Part shown: piece by piece, positions 28,424 to 36,044 of the stretch
How positions within the stretch are numbered: the first letter of the stretch is position 1
Layout of the letters: the number at the start of each line of letters is the position of its first letter
Assembly (NCBI RefSeq): GCF_000725285.1
Contig: NZ_CP007161.1
Coordinates: forward strand, 3,262,213-3,326,212
From: Virgibacillus sp. SK37
GTDB lineage: Bacteria; Bacillota; Bacilli; Bacillales; Amphibacillaceae
Length of the DNA stretch: 64,000 nt
Direction of reading: 5' to 3'
Notes under the pieces: generated by a model
What the model was told of the DNA's origin: nothing
The model's input: the letters and a program-made list of their open reading frames with translations, nothing else
Database searches by the model: none
Position numbers and translations under genes: made by a program

Positions 28424-29184
28424 AACAGATCTTCACAAAAGGATGGCGGCCACTTGGTGCCATCCTTCTATTTATCATTATTTGGCAGGTAGCAACCCGT
28501 GTGTTTACGATAGAAGAATGGCTATTACCTTCCCCTACCGATATTATAAAAGAAGCAAATCAGACGTGGGGAGAATTTCTGTTTCATTTTATGGCCACGG
28601 TGAAATTAACCATTGTAGGATTTATTATTGGTATTAGCGTAGGATTAGCTGTTGCTATTTTATTACATATGCTCCCTAAAGTAAGAGAAACTTTTTATCC
28701 GTTTTTAATATTATCGCAAAACATTCCCATTATCGTCCTTGCTCCCCTGCTTGTCATCTGGTTTGGTTTTGGCTCATTGCCGAAATTAATCATTATTACA
28801 TTGTCATGCTTTTTCCCCATTGCTGTTTCGGCGTTGGGTGGTTTTCAACAAACAAGCCGCGAGCTGGTACATTATATGAAAATGATGGGAGCAACAAAAG
28901 GGCAATTATTTTGGAAATTGGAATTCCCTCATGCCTTACCTTCCGTTTTTTCAGGGCTAAAAATTGCCGCAACCTATAGTGTTATGGCTGCTGTTATCTC
29001 TGAATGGCTTGGTGCCCAAGAAGGTATCGGTGTATTTATGACATTGGCTACCTCCTCTTTCCGCACATCACGCGTGTTTGTTGCAATTATTGTTGTCATG
29101 GTGCTAAGTCTCACTTTTTTCGGGTTGATTGTACTATTGGAAAAACTGGTGTTGAAATGGAATAAGAAAGGGGGCAATGCTTAA
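28420..29184 (+). CDS. thiX: ABC transporter permease, ThiX-like
   Basis: 254 residues with six membrane helices, binding-protein-dependent permease family. The cytoplasmic loop MKMMGATKGQLFWKLEFPHALPS carries the EAA-type motif that contacts the ATPase. It overlaps the genes on both sides by a few bases, so all four are made together. Forms the channel for the pyrimidine precursor taken by ThiY. Confidence 0.85.
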   Translation: MKQIFTKGWRPLGAILLFIIIWQVATRVFTIEEWLLPSPTDIIKEANQTWGEFLFHFMATVKLTIVGFIIGISVGLAVAILLHMLPKVRETFYPFLILSQNIPIIVLAPLLVIWFGFGSLPKLIIITLSCFFPIAVSALGGFQQTSRELVHYMKMMGATKGQLFWKLEFPHALPSVFSGLKIAATYSVMAAVISEWLGAQEGIGVFMTLATSSFRTSRVFVAIIVVMVLSLTFFGLIVLLEKLVLKWNKKGGNA

Positions 29185-29909
29185 TGCTTTCTATCAAGCA
29201 GGTTAGTAAACATTTTGATGATAAAAAAGTGTTGGAGGACATATCCCTTGATATTGCTGAAGGTGAATTTGTATCCCTTATTGGGCCTTCGGGCAGTGGT
29301 AAAACTACCCTGTTTAATTTGATCGGTGGTCTGTTGATGCCAGATGGCGGGGAAATTTGGAAAGATGAGATGAATATTACAAATACGACAGGACATATCA
29401 GCTACATGCCGCAACAAGCCTCCCTGTTTCCATGGCGAACAATTTTGCAGAATGTGTTGATTGGACAGGAACTTCAAGGGAGAAAAGAAGAAGGCCTGGC
29501 CAAGGAAATGCTGCGGAAAGCAGGGCTTGGTGAAGTCATCCATAGCTATCCTCATGAACTGTCAGGTGGCATGAAGCAACGCGCTTCATTTATTCGGGCA
29601 TTGCTCAGCCCGCAATCCTTCCTTTGCTTGGATGAACCTTTTTCCGCATTGGATGAGTTCACCAGATTAGACATGCAAAAGTGGCTGCTTGATATTTGGG
29701 AGGATAGCCACCAGTCTATTCTATTTATTACACATAGTATTGATGAAGCACTATTTCTGTCGGATAAAATCGTCGTATTAAGTGCGGGGCCAGCAAAAGT
29801 AAAGCGTGTATTTGAGGTACCGTTCGCTCGTCCCCGGGATGAACAAATCCTGCTTTCAGAGGAATTTTTGAAATGGAAAAGAGTAGTGTTGGAGGAAGTG
29901 CAGCGGTGA
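29184..29909 (+). CDS. thiZ: ABC transporter ATP-binding protein, ThiZ-like
   Basis: 241 residues. Walker A GPSGSGKTTL, Q-loop YMPQQASLFPW, signature LSGGMKQRASFIRAL, Walker B FLCLDEPFSALDEFTR and switch His FITHSIDEALF are all present. Closest in pattern to nitrate/taurine/HMP-type importers. The start ATG overlaps the permease stop (TAATG). Last gene of the operon; no clear terminator follows before tandem array 2. Confidence 0.88.
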   Translation: MLSIKQVSKHFDDKKVLEDISLDIAEGEFVSLIGPSGSGKTTLFNLIGGLLMPDGGEIWKDEMNITNTTGHISYMPQQASLFPWRTILQNVLIGQELQGRKEEGLAKEMLRKAGLGEVIHSYPHELSGGMKQRASFIRALLSPQSFLCLDEPFSALDEFTRLDMQKWLLDIWEDSHQSILFITHSIDEALFLSDKIVVLSAGPAKVKRVFEVPFARPRDEQILLSEEFLKWKRVVLEEVQR

Positions 29910-29947
29910 GCTGGTTTTGATGGGAGGTTGTTTTTTTTGGGTGAGGG

Positions 29948-30219
29948 TCTCTCATTTGGATGTGGAGCTCTCTCTTTTGGGAGGGTGGCTCTCTCATCTG
30001 GAGGCGGGCTCTCTCATTTGGATGCTGTGGTCTCTCATCTGGGCGGGTGGCTTTCTCATTTGGATGCTCGCCTCTCTCATTTGGGAGGGCCGCTCTCTCA
30101 TTTGGACGCTCGCCTCTCTCATTTGGATATCGCGCTCTCTCATTTGGACGCTCGCCTCTCTCATTTGGATATCGCGCTCTCTCATCTGAACACGGGCGTC
30201 TCTCATTCAGAATGGTAAG
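29948..30219 (+). repeat. Degenerate 21 bp tandem array 2 (CTCTCAT units)
   Basis: Thirteen TCTCTCAT-like cores at 29948, 29969, 29990, 30010, 30031, 30052, 30073, 30094, 30115, 30136, 30157, 30178 and 30199: spacing 21 throughout except one 20. In its second half two unit types alternate (GACGCTCGCC and GATATCGCGC spacers), giving a 42 bp higher order. Open frames across it, such as a seven-residue MRExxxQ repeat on the minus strand, are a by-product of 21 being seven codons. The remaining spacer to 30357 shows only the next gene's ribosome site. Confidence 0.85.
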
Positions 30220-30357
30220 TCTGTCGCTTGAACTTGGGACCTTATTCCAAATAAAATAAGAATGAAATCATTTTTTTAGGGAATAGGTTAATAGAGAGCG
30301 AATAGCAGATGGCAGAGCTTTATATATTTAAATTTTTAAAGGAGAGAAAGATAACGT

Positions 30358-31830
30358 ATGACTACATCACGTCGTAAAACGCCTCAAATGCACAGACAGC
30401 AACAAATTATTAAAAGGCTTGAAAGACGATTTAACCATCGTACACATACACTAACCAATCCATTAGTTCAACTAAACCCGTACCACAATGCCCCGTTAAC
30501 AGCTTTAGTCCTTTTTACAACTTCGAAACCAGCCCATGTATCAGTAACCATCGAGGGAGAAAATCCAATTACAAAAACCTATCCTGGTTACCATACCATT
30601 CATAGGCTACCTATTATAGGTCTGTATCCTAATACAAAAAACCGAATAACTGTTACAGCTACGTTTCATTCAGGTGCTTATGAAACCAACACGATCCTTT
30701 TAAAGACAAAACCATTGCCAAAAGATTTTTTAAACATAAAATTGGATCATTCACTTCCTGAGAAAATGGAAGATGGGCTTACATTTATGGCCCCAAGTGC
30801 AAATTACTTATTTGCCATTGATAATCAAGCAAAGGTTCGTTGGTATAGCACCATTAGTGTGAGGCAACTTTTCAAACCGCTATCCAATGGCAATTTCCTA
30901 GTCTACACCAGATCACCAAAAACAAAACACAACCTGGTATTGGAAATAGATTTACTTGGTAGAATCTATTACTACTACCCGATTTATGCTAAATCAGAGA
31001 TTCCGTCCACAGCAATTAACACAGACGTGATGGAGCTTTCCAATGGTAATCTCTTGGTTACGACACATGAGCAAACCGAAAAATCATTGGAAGATAGGCT
31101 AGTAGAACTAAATCGCAGAACAGGCAAAATAGTAAATCGCTTAGACTATGCTGAGCTTTTCCCTAAAGCTTTTCAAGAAGATTATGTTGGTACCGGTTCA
31201 AATGCAGGCGATTGGCTTCATAATAATTCTATTTGGGTGGACACACAAAGCGATGCTGTAGTAATGACAGCAAGACATCAGGATTTGGTAATGAAGCATA
31301 GTTTTCCTGATGGAAACATTGATTGGATTCTTGCTTTCCCAGAAGGATGGCCAGATTCTTATAAAGATGTTTTGCTTACACCTAAAAGCGAAAAATTTAA
31401 ATACCCAGCAGGGCCACATGCAGTGATGGCACTTCCTGATCAGGACGAGGATCCGGAGACGACAGATATTTTACTTTTTGACAATAATAATCGGATTACC
31501 CGCGGCGATGAAACAGTGAGTCAACAATTTAGCAGAGCAGTACAGTACCGCATTAATGAAAAAGACAAGACGGTAGAGGAAGTATGGGCGTATGGCGAGG
31601 AACGTGGCCAAGCATTTTTCTCTCCAATTGTTGGGGATGCAGACTTGTTGCCACAGACAAATAATCGATTGATTACCTCAGGTTTTATCAAGAAAGGAAA
31701 TGGAAGAGCTTCAAAAATTGTGGAAGTTTCTGGAGATGACCACAAAGAAGAAGTGTTTGAGGTAACTATTTCCGGTTTTGCACCAGATAGTAAGCAACAT
31801 ATTTATCGTGCAGCGAGAATGGAGATATGA
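30358..31830 (+). CDS. Aryl-sulfate sulfotransferase family protein (ASST)
   Basis: 490 residues. Matches the arylsulfotransferase (Arylsulfotrans) family: an N-terminal beta-sandwich domain (about 40-125), then a six-bladed beta-propeller with repeated NGNFLVYTR / NGNLLVTTHE strands and AGDWLHNNSIWVD, ARHQDLVMK, GPHAVMAL and LFDNNN. Known members move sulfate between phenolic compounds without PAPS. The N-terminus (MTTSRRKTPQMHRQQQ) shows no signal peptide, whereas studied ASSTs are periplasmic or secreted; the protein may be cytoplasmic or export may be non-classical. AAAGGAGAG precedes the ATG. Lone gene between two tandem arrays. Confidence 0.78.
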   Translation: MTTSRRKTPQMHRQQQIIKRLERRFNHRTHTLTNPLVQLNPYHNAPLTALVLFTTSKPAHVSVTIEGENPITKTYPGYHTIHRLPIIGLYPNTKNRITVTATFHSGAYETNTILLKTKPLPKDFLNIKLDHSLPEKMEDGLTFMAPSANYLFAIDNQAKVRWYSTISVRQLFKPLSNGNFLVYTRSPKTKHNLVLEIDLLGRIYYYYPIYAKSEIPSTAINTDVMELSNGNLLVTTHEQTEKSLEDRLVELNRRTGKIVNRLDYAELFPKAFQEDYVGTGSNAGDWLHNNSIWVDTQSDAVVMTARHQDLVMKHSFPDGNIDWILAFPEGWPDSYKDVLLTPKSEKFKYPAGPHAVMALPDQDEDPETTDILLFDNNNRITRGDETVSQQFSRAVQYRINEKDKTVEEVWAYGEERGQAFFSPIVGDADLLPQTNNRLITSGFIKKGNGRASKIVEVSGDDHKEEVFEVTISGFAPDSKQHIYRAARMEI

Positions 31831-31883
31831 GGTAAACAGGGGAAGTGATTTTCTCCTGTATTTTTAGTGAAATGCTGTGCTGG

Positions 31884-32337
31884 TGTCTCGGATGGACGGT
31901 CCACTGTCTCGGGTGAGCGGTCACTTGTCTCGGGCGTGAGCAATTCTGTCTCGGGTGCGGGCGCTTCTGTCTCGGATGGACGCTTGCCTGTCTCGGGGGC
32001 AGGCGCTGTTGTCTCGGATGGACGCTCACCTGGCTCGGGTGCGGGCGCTGCTGTCTCGGATGGACGCTGTTCTGGCTCGGGTGCGGGCGCTGTTGTCTCG
32101 GATGGACGCTTGCCTGTCTCGGGGGCAGGCGCTGTTGTCTCGGATGGACGCTCACCTGTCTCGGATGCGGGCGGTCCTTTGTCTCGGGCGCAGGTGCTGC
32201 TGTCTCGGATGGATGGTCCTTTGTCTCGGGTGCGGGCACTGCTGTCGCGGATGAACGCTTGCCTGTCTCGGGTGCGGGCGTCTCTGTCTCGGACGCAGGC
32301 GCTTCTGTCTTGGGTGCACGTTCTCGTTTCGAGTGCG
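31884..32337 (+). repeat. Degenerate 21 bp tandem array 3 (GTCTCGG units)
   Basis: TGTCTCGG-like cores at a fixed 21-base step from 31884 to 32157 (14 units), one 23-base step, then seven more to 32306 and a worn final unit. Spacers alternate between types such as ATGGACGCTCACC and GTGCGGGCGCTGT. Very GC-rich compared with the genes around it. The six-frame open frames here are repeat artefacts. Confidence 0.85.
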
Positions 32338-32433
32338 CCCTCAACTGCTGGGCACCTAACTCACCGATGTTCTTTTCTAGAATTTATGGTAAGATGATAT
32401 TACCTAAATTATCTGGAAAAGGAGGTTAGCCAA

Positions 32434-32838
32434 ATGGTTCCTTATATTTTTGTAGCAGCAGCAGTACTTGCTGTGATTCCTATTTTAATACTTTATAAGA
32501 TACATAGCAGTAAGCTCAAAGAAGATCCTAGTTTAAGAGATAAGGTTCAGACAAAGTTTATGATAGGTATTGCTATCAGTGAAGCTATTCCTATCCTGCT
32601 AATTGTGTATGGGTTTATCAAACTGGAGCCAGTCCAAACGCTTTCAGCACTCTATATCCCATTTTTGATCGTTCTATTTCTAATGGCATATGCAGTTTTC
32701 TTTATCCTTGTTAATAAGCGGATTGATGTGACACCGGAAGCTGAAGAAACTGTGAATGCATTTGCGATGGTCAGCTTGCCGCTTTCTATGAGTATGCCGC
32801 TTATCGCTCTTGTATCTCTGTTCCTGATGATGCCATAA
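32434..32838 (+). CDS. Small four-helix membrane protein, function unknown
   Basis: 134 residues with four hydrophobic segments. GGAGG precedes the ATG (AAAGGAGGTTAGCCAA). The stretch MIGIAISEAIPILLIVYGF recalls the second helix of ATP synthase subunit c (SEALPI), including an acidic residue inside the helix; the rest does not obviously match subunit c. I do not recognise the family. Followed by a strong bidirectional terminator. Likely a single-gene unit. Confidence 0.7.
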   Translation: MVPYIFVAAAVLAVIPILILYKIHSSKLKEDPSLRDKVQTKFMIGIAISEAIPILLIVYGFIKLEPVQTLSALYIPFLIVLFLMAYAVFFILVNKRIDVTPEAEETVNAFAMVSLPLSMSMPLIALVSLFLMMP

Positions 32839-32845
32839 TACATAC

Positions 32846-32890
32846 AAAAAAGGAAGAAGGGGAGTCTCACAAGCTCTCCTTCTTCCTTTT
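32846..32890. terminator. Bidirectional terminator
   Basis: AAAGGAAGAAGGGGAG pairs with CTCTCCTTCTTCCTTT between convergent genes, with A and T runs on each side. Confidence 0.85.
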
Positions 32891-33204
32891 CAAGAAACTA
32901 ATTTCAGACCAATGGTTGCTCCGATAATCATTGCTATAAAAACAACTCTTTTCCAGTTTTTTGATTCTCCATATAAAAACATTCCCACAATTGCTCCTCC
33001 AGAGGCGCCGATCCCTGTCCAAACAGCATATGCGATTCCCATAGGCAATGCTTCCATTGCAAGAGAGAGAAATAGAAAACTTGCTCCAAACCCTAGAATA
33101 AGGAGTAGAAGTGACTGCCAGTTCCGGTCTTTATGCAGCTTACTAATCATTAACACACCAGTCATCTCAAATAAACCTGCTAATACGAGAAATAACCATG
33201 CCAT
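32890..33204 (-). CDS. SMR-family guanidinium exporter subunit
   Basis: 104 residues, four helices, small multidrug resistance family. [20 protein letters not shown] contains the essential membrane Glu (FE in helix 1), and AYAVWTGIGASGG is the conserved turn of helix 3. It overlaps its partner gene by one base, forming a YkkC/YkkD-type heteromeric pair. The guanidine-I riboswitch upstream indicates guanidinium as the substrate. Confidence 0.87.
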   Translation of the reverse strand: MAWLFLVLAGLFEMTGVLMISKLHKDRNWQSLLLLILGFGASFLFLSLAMEALPMGIAYAVWTGIGASGGAIVGMFLYGESKNWKRVVFIAMIIGATIGLKLVS

Positions 33205-33545
33205 TAGGATTCAGCTCCTTCTGTAACATTATCTTCGGTAACTAATTTCAGACCAATTACTCCTGCAAGTAAAACGCAGATCAGCAAAATCTTTGCTATC
33301 TTAAAGGGTTCATCAAAGAATACAATACCTGAAAACACTGTCCCTGCAGTACCTAATCCAACAAACACAGCATAAACGGTTCCAACGGGAAGCTTCTCCC
33401 CCGCCATAATTAACAGATAAAAGCTGACAATAATACAAATGACAGTAGCTGCCCACTCCAATAACCCATCTGCGTGTTTCAAGCCAATTACCCAACCTAC
33501 TTCAAAAAAAGCAGCAACAAATACTTTTAACCAATTTGCATTCAT
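33204..33545 (-). CDS. SMR-family guanidinium exporter subunit, first of the pair
   Basis: 113 residues. [21 protein letters not shown] carries the helix-1 Glu; [12 protein letters not shown] is the helix-3 turn. A longer frame starts at 33638 but lies inside the riboswitch; GGAGGTGC before the ATG at 33545 fixes the start. Guanidinium and small quaternary cations are the expected cargo. Paired with the following SMR gene. Confidence 0.87.
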   Translation of the reverse strand: MNANWLKVFVAAFFEVGWVIGLKHADGLLEWAATVICIIVSFYLLIMAGEKLPVGTVYAVFVGLGTAGTVFSGIVFFDEPFKIAKILLICVLLAGVIGLKLVTEDNVTEGAES

Positions 33546-33576
33546 ATAAAAAGCACCTCCAATAATTTTTCCCATT

Positions 33577-33692
33577 AAAAAAGGGAGATAACTGTAAACA
33601 GTATCTCCCAGGCTTTTGTCCCTCCGTGGCACAGCCAAGCTGTGAGTTTTCTCTCGGACCAGACTAACATACCTCGTTACGGAACCCTAGAA
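33577..33692 (-). promoter_or_regulatory. Guanidine-I (ykkC) riboswitch with terminator
   Basis: Minus-strand reading gives CTAGGGTTCCG, then CTGGTCCGAGAGAAAACTC, GCCACGGAGGGACAAAAGCC and TGGGAGATA, the conserved core of the ykkC class. The end of the aptamer (GGGAGATA) can pair with TATCTCCC to form a terminator followed by TTTTTT (33577-33609). Guanidine binding should prevent the terminator and turn on the exporter pair. Confidence 0.93.
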
Positions 33693-33716
33693 AACGTTTC
33701 TATACAATTAATTTCT

Positions 33717-33744
33717 ATTATACATATAGAGCAGCCATTTTCAA
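33717..33744 (-). promoter_or_regulatory. Promoter of the guanidine riboswitch operon
   Basis: TTGAAA and TATAAT separated by 16 bases, reading minus, 25 bases before the riboswitch core. Confidence 0.65.
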
Positions 33745-33885
33745 GTTTTATATGAATTATTTATAGAGATAATAGGGAACCCTTGAGGCAAAAGGTCTCC
33801 CCTAAATAGAATGGCATGTTTCCCTTCTTGTCCGCATATAGTTTAAGAACATAAATTTTCACTTATTGACCAGGGAGATGATGTT

Positions 33886-34317
33886 TTGCAATTTTACTAT
33901 GGCAATCAAATGCCGCTTCGTGTGCTGGATGAGGCGGAATTTTGGAAAGAGCAGGAAGCGGAGCATACGGTGGTTATGCGGGAATTGATGAGTGATTTGG
34001 AGAAGGAATATGTGGAAGCTTTGAAGCACTGGGAAGATGTGTTGGAAACAACCCATCAGCATGTCCGACGCTATGTCGAAACAGTCGTGCGTGGTAACAA
34101 TCAACTCCCAGCAAATCTTTATAAGCAAGTTTTGGAGCTCGTCTCTTTCTGTCTGCAGGAAAGTGTAGCATTTACTCAATTCTGCAGAAAAGTAAAAACA
34201 GAAAGTAAAGCAGCTGAAAACAATCCAACAGCCAGAGTGGTTATTAACCATATCATCGATGAATCGGAATATTTTATTGGGATCGCACAGACCATACTCT
34301 ACGAAAAAAACAATTAG
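33886..34317 (+). CDS. DUF2935-family protein, single domain
   Basis: 143 residues, helical. EAEFWKEQEAEHTVVMREL near the N-terminus is the family signature with Glu/His residues that could bind metal. Family members are usually two such domains in about 260 residues; only one is here. The start is a TTG at 33886 after CAGGGAG; two ATGs nearby are out of frame. Role unknown. It converges with nothing and ends at a terminator. Confidence 0.68.
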   Translation: MQFYYGNQMPLRVLDEAEFWKEQEAEHTVVMRELMSDLEKEYVEALKHWEDVLETTHQHVRRYVETVVRGNNQLPANLYKQVLELVSFCLQESVAFTQFCRKVKTESKAAENNPTARVVINHIIDESEYFIGIAQTILYEKNN

Positions 34318-34327
34318 GGAAAATGAA

Positions 34328-34365
34328 AAAATCTCACGGAAATGATTTAGTACCGTGAGATTTTA
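34328..34365 (+). terminator. Terminator
   Basis: AAAATCTCACGG pairs with CCGTGAGATTTT. It follows the DUF2935 gene. Confidence 0.8.
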
Positions 34366-34562
34366 ATTTGTTACGAACAACATACTTATCGACTGGATTA
34401 ATCACTATTTCTACGCGTCTCATCCTCCCTCCATCCGTTTACACCAATTTTAACTCCAGAAGTTTTTGTTAATTTCCTGTGTTTTCTTTCAATCTAGTGC
34501 GTTCCGTCATATAATAGCTAGAGATATTCGCATTTCGCATTACATAGAGAGAGGGTGTGTAA

Positions 34563-35306
34563 ATGAAGGATAAGGTTGCAGTGGCCAAGGTTTGCATGCT
34601 TGCAGGAAAAATCATGCTGGAGTGTGGGGCGGAAACGTATCGAGTGGAAGATACAATGAACCGGATAGCAGCTGCATTTGGTTTACATGATGCACAAAGC
34701 TATGCAACACCAACAGGCATCAACTTTTCAATGGATAGCTCGGAGGCAACTCATTTTCGAAGGATTTCCCATCGTTCCACCGATTTACATAAAATTGCGG
34801 AAGTTAACAGCATTTCCAGAAAGATAACGGCAGGCGAACTGTCCGTATATGAGGCAAATTTGTTATTAAATAATGTATCTGAAGCAAAATTGACATTTCC
34901 CTACTGGCTGCAAATTATTGCGGCTGCATTTGTAAGCGGCAGCTTTACCATCATGTTTGGGGGATCATGGCCAGACTTCCTTCCTTCCTTTATAGCAGGC
35001 GGGGTTGGGTTTGCTGCCATGCTTGGCGCTGAAAAAATTGTAGAGATTCGATTTATTGCTGAGTTTTTTGCTTCGCTAATTATTGGGCTTGCCTCCATCC
35101 TGTTTATTACACAGGGCGTTGGAGTTGATTTGGATAAGATTATTATCGGGGCTGTCATGCCACTAGTCCCGGGACTGCATATTACGAATGCTGTCAGAGA
35201 CTTGATGGCTGGGCATCTCGTCGCAGGTCTGTCTAAAGGAGTTGAAGCCGTATTAACATCCTTTGCGATTGGCGCAGGAGTTGCAGTGGTTCTTGCTTTT
35301 GTTTAA
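34563..35306 (+). CDS. ThrE-type threonine/serine exporter, large half (YjjP/DUF1212)
   Basis: 247 residues. N-terminal cytoplasmic part with AGKIMLECGAETYRVEDTMNRI, the family hallmark, then five membrane helices; IIGAVMPLVPGLHITNAVRD is also typical. Together with the next gene it equals a full-length ThrE split in two. Expected to export threonine, serine or, in some bacteria, dicarboxylates. GAGAGAGGGTGTGTAA lies before the ATG. Confidence 0.83.
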   Translation: MKDKVAVAKVCMLAGKIMLECGAETYRVEDTMNRIAAAFGLHDAQSYATPTGINFSMDSSEATHFRRISHRSTDLHKIAEVNSISRKITAGELSVYEANLLLNNVSEAKLTFPYWLQIIAAAFVSGSFTIMFGGSWPDFLPSFIAGGVGFAAMLGAEKIVEIRFIAEFFASLIIGLASILFITQGVGVDLDKIIIGAVMPLVPGLHITNAVRDLMAGHLVAGLSKGVEAVLTSFAIGAGVAVVLAFV

Positions 35307-35330
35307 TTTCTACTTCAAGGAGGGGAGCAC

Positions 35331-35774
35331 ATGATTGATTTAGCTCAGCTGATCACCAGTTTTGTGGCAGCAGCAGGATTTGGTGTGTTATTCAACGCAC
35401 CAAGAGATAGATTATTACAATGTGGGCTTGTTGGGATGTTTGGCTGGATTTTGTATTATATTTTAGTAGCAGAAGGACTTGACGTGGTTCCAGCTACAAT
35501 TTTTGGTGCGATGCTTGTTGCTGTTTTAAGCCAATTATGTGCCAAACTGTATAAAACACCTGTCATTATTTTTAATGTTTCTGGAATTATCCCCCTTGTT
35601 CCAGGTGGAATCGCTTATGATGCCATGCGTAATTTTGTAGAAAATGATTATTTCACAGCTGTTCAATTATCCGCAAAGGTCATGCTACTTGCCGGGGGAA
35701 TTGCCATTGGTCTCATGTTTTCCGAGGTAGTGAAACAAGTCATGACGAAGGCCGGAAATGCGTTAAAGGATTAG
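35331..35774 (+). CDS. ThrE-type exporter, small half (YjjB/DUF3815)
   Basis: 147 residues, about five helices. GFGVLFNAPRDRLLQCGLVG and NVSGIIPLVPGGIAYDAMRN are signature stretches. It starts 24 bases after its partner, with AAGGAGGGGAGC as ribosome site. The two halves are expected to form one transporter. Confidence 0.83.
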   Translation: MIDLAQLITSFVAAAGFGVLFNAPRDRLLQCGLVGMFGWILYYILVAEGLDVVPATIFGAMLVAVLSQLCAKLYKTPVIIFNVSGIIPLVPGGIAYDAMRNFVENDYFTAVQLSAKVMLLAGGIAIGLMFSEVVKQVMTKAGNALKD

Positions 35775-35960
35775 AAGTTTTTTCAAAAAGCAGTATAGAG
35801 GTTCCATGGCCGTTTGTTCCATTTCAACCACATAGAACGCGGTAAGATTGTCTGTCTTTTTCACCTCTTGAGTACACACGGCAAACAAATTACTGCTGAA
35901 ATTTTGAGAATGTGAATATTTTACAGAAATACATATATATCCAGAAATAATTAAAAATAC

Positions 35961-35998
35961 AGGATAGTCAACCACAATAGTTGATTTATCCTTTTTTT
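35961..35998 (+). terminator. Terminator of the exporter operon
   Basis: AGGATAGTCAAC pairs with GTTGATTTATCCT (one bulge), followed by TTTTTT. About 190 bases past the last stop. Confidence 0.7.
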
Positions 35999-36044
35999 AT
36001 TTATAAAATCTTATATATATACCAAGAATTGAGGTTTTCATTCT

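Noticed and set aside
29917-30259. Overlapping open frames of 70-99 codons on both strands (MRERDIQ / SLIWTLAS-type repeats)
   Set aside because: They arise from a 21-base repeat step, have no ribosome site, and occur in several frames at once.
31766-32397. Open frames of 99-192 codons rich in Ser, Arg, Pro or Thr on both strands
   Set aside because: Repeat artefacts of tandem array 3; overlapping frames and no start signals.
35763-35975. 70-codon minus-strand frame after the ThrE-type pair
   Set aside because: No ribosome site or family pattern; it overlaps the approach to a terminator.
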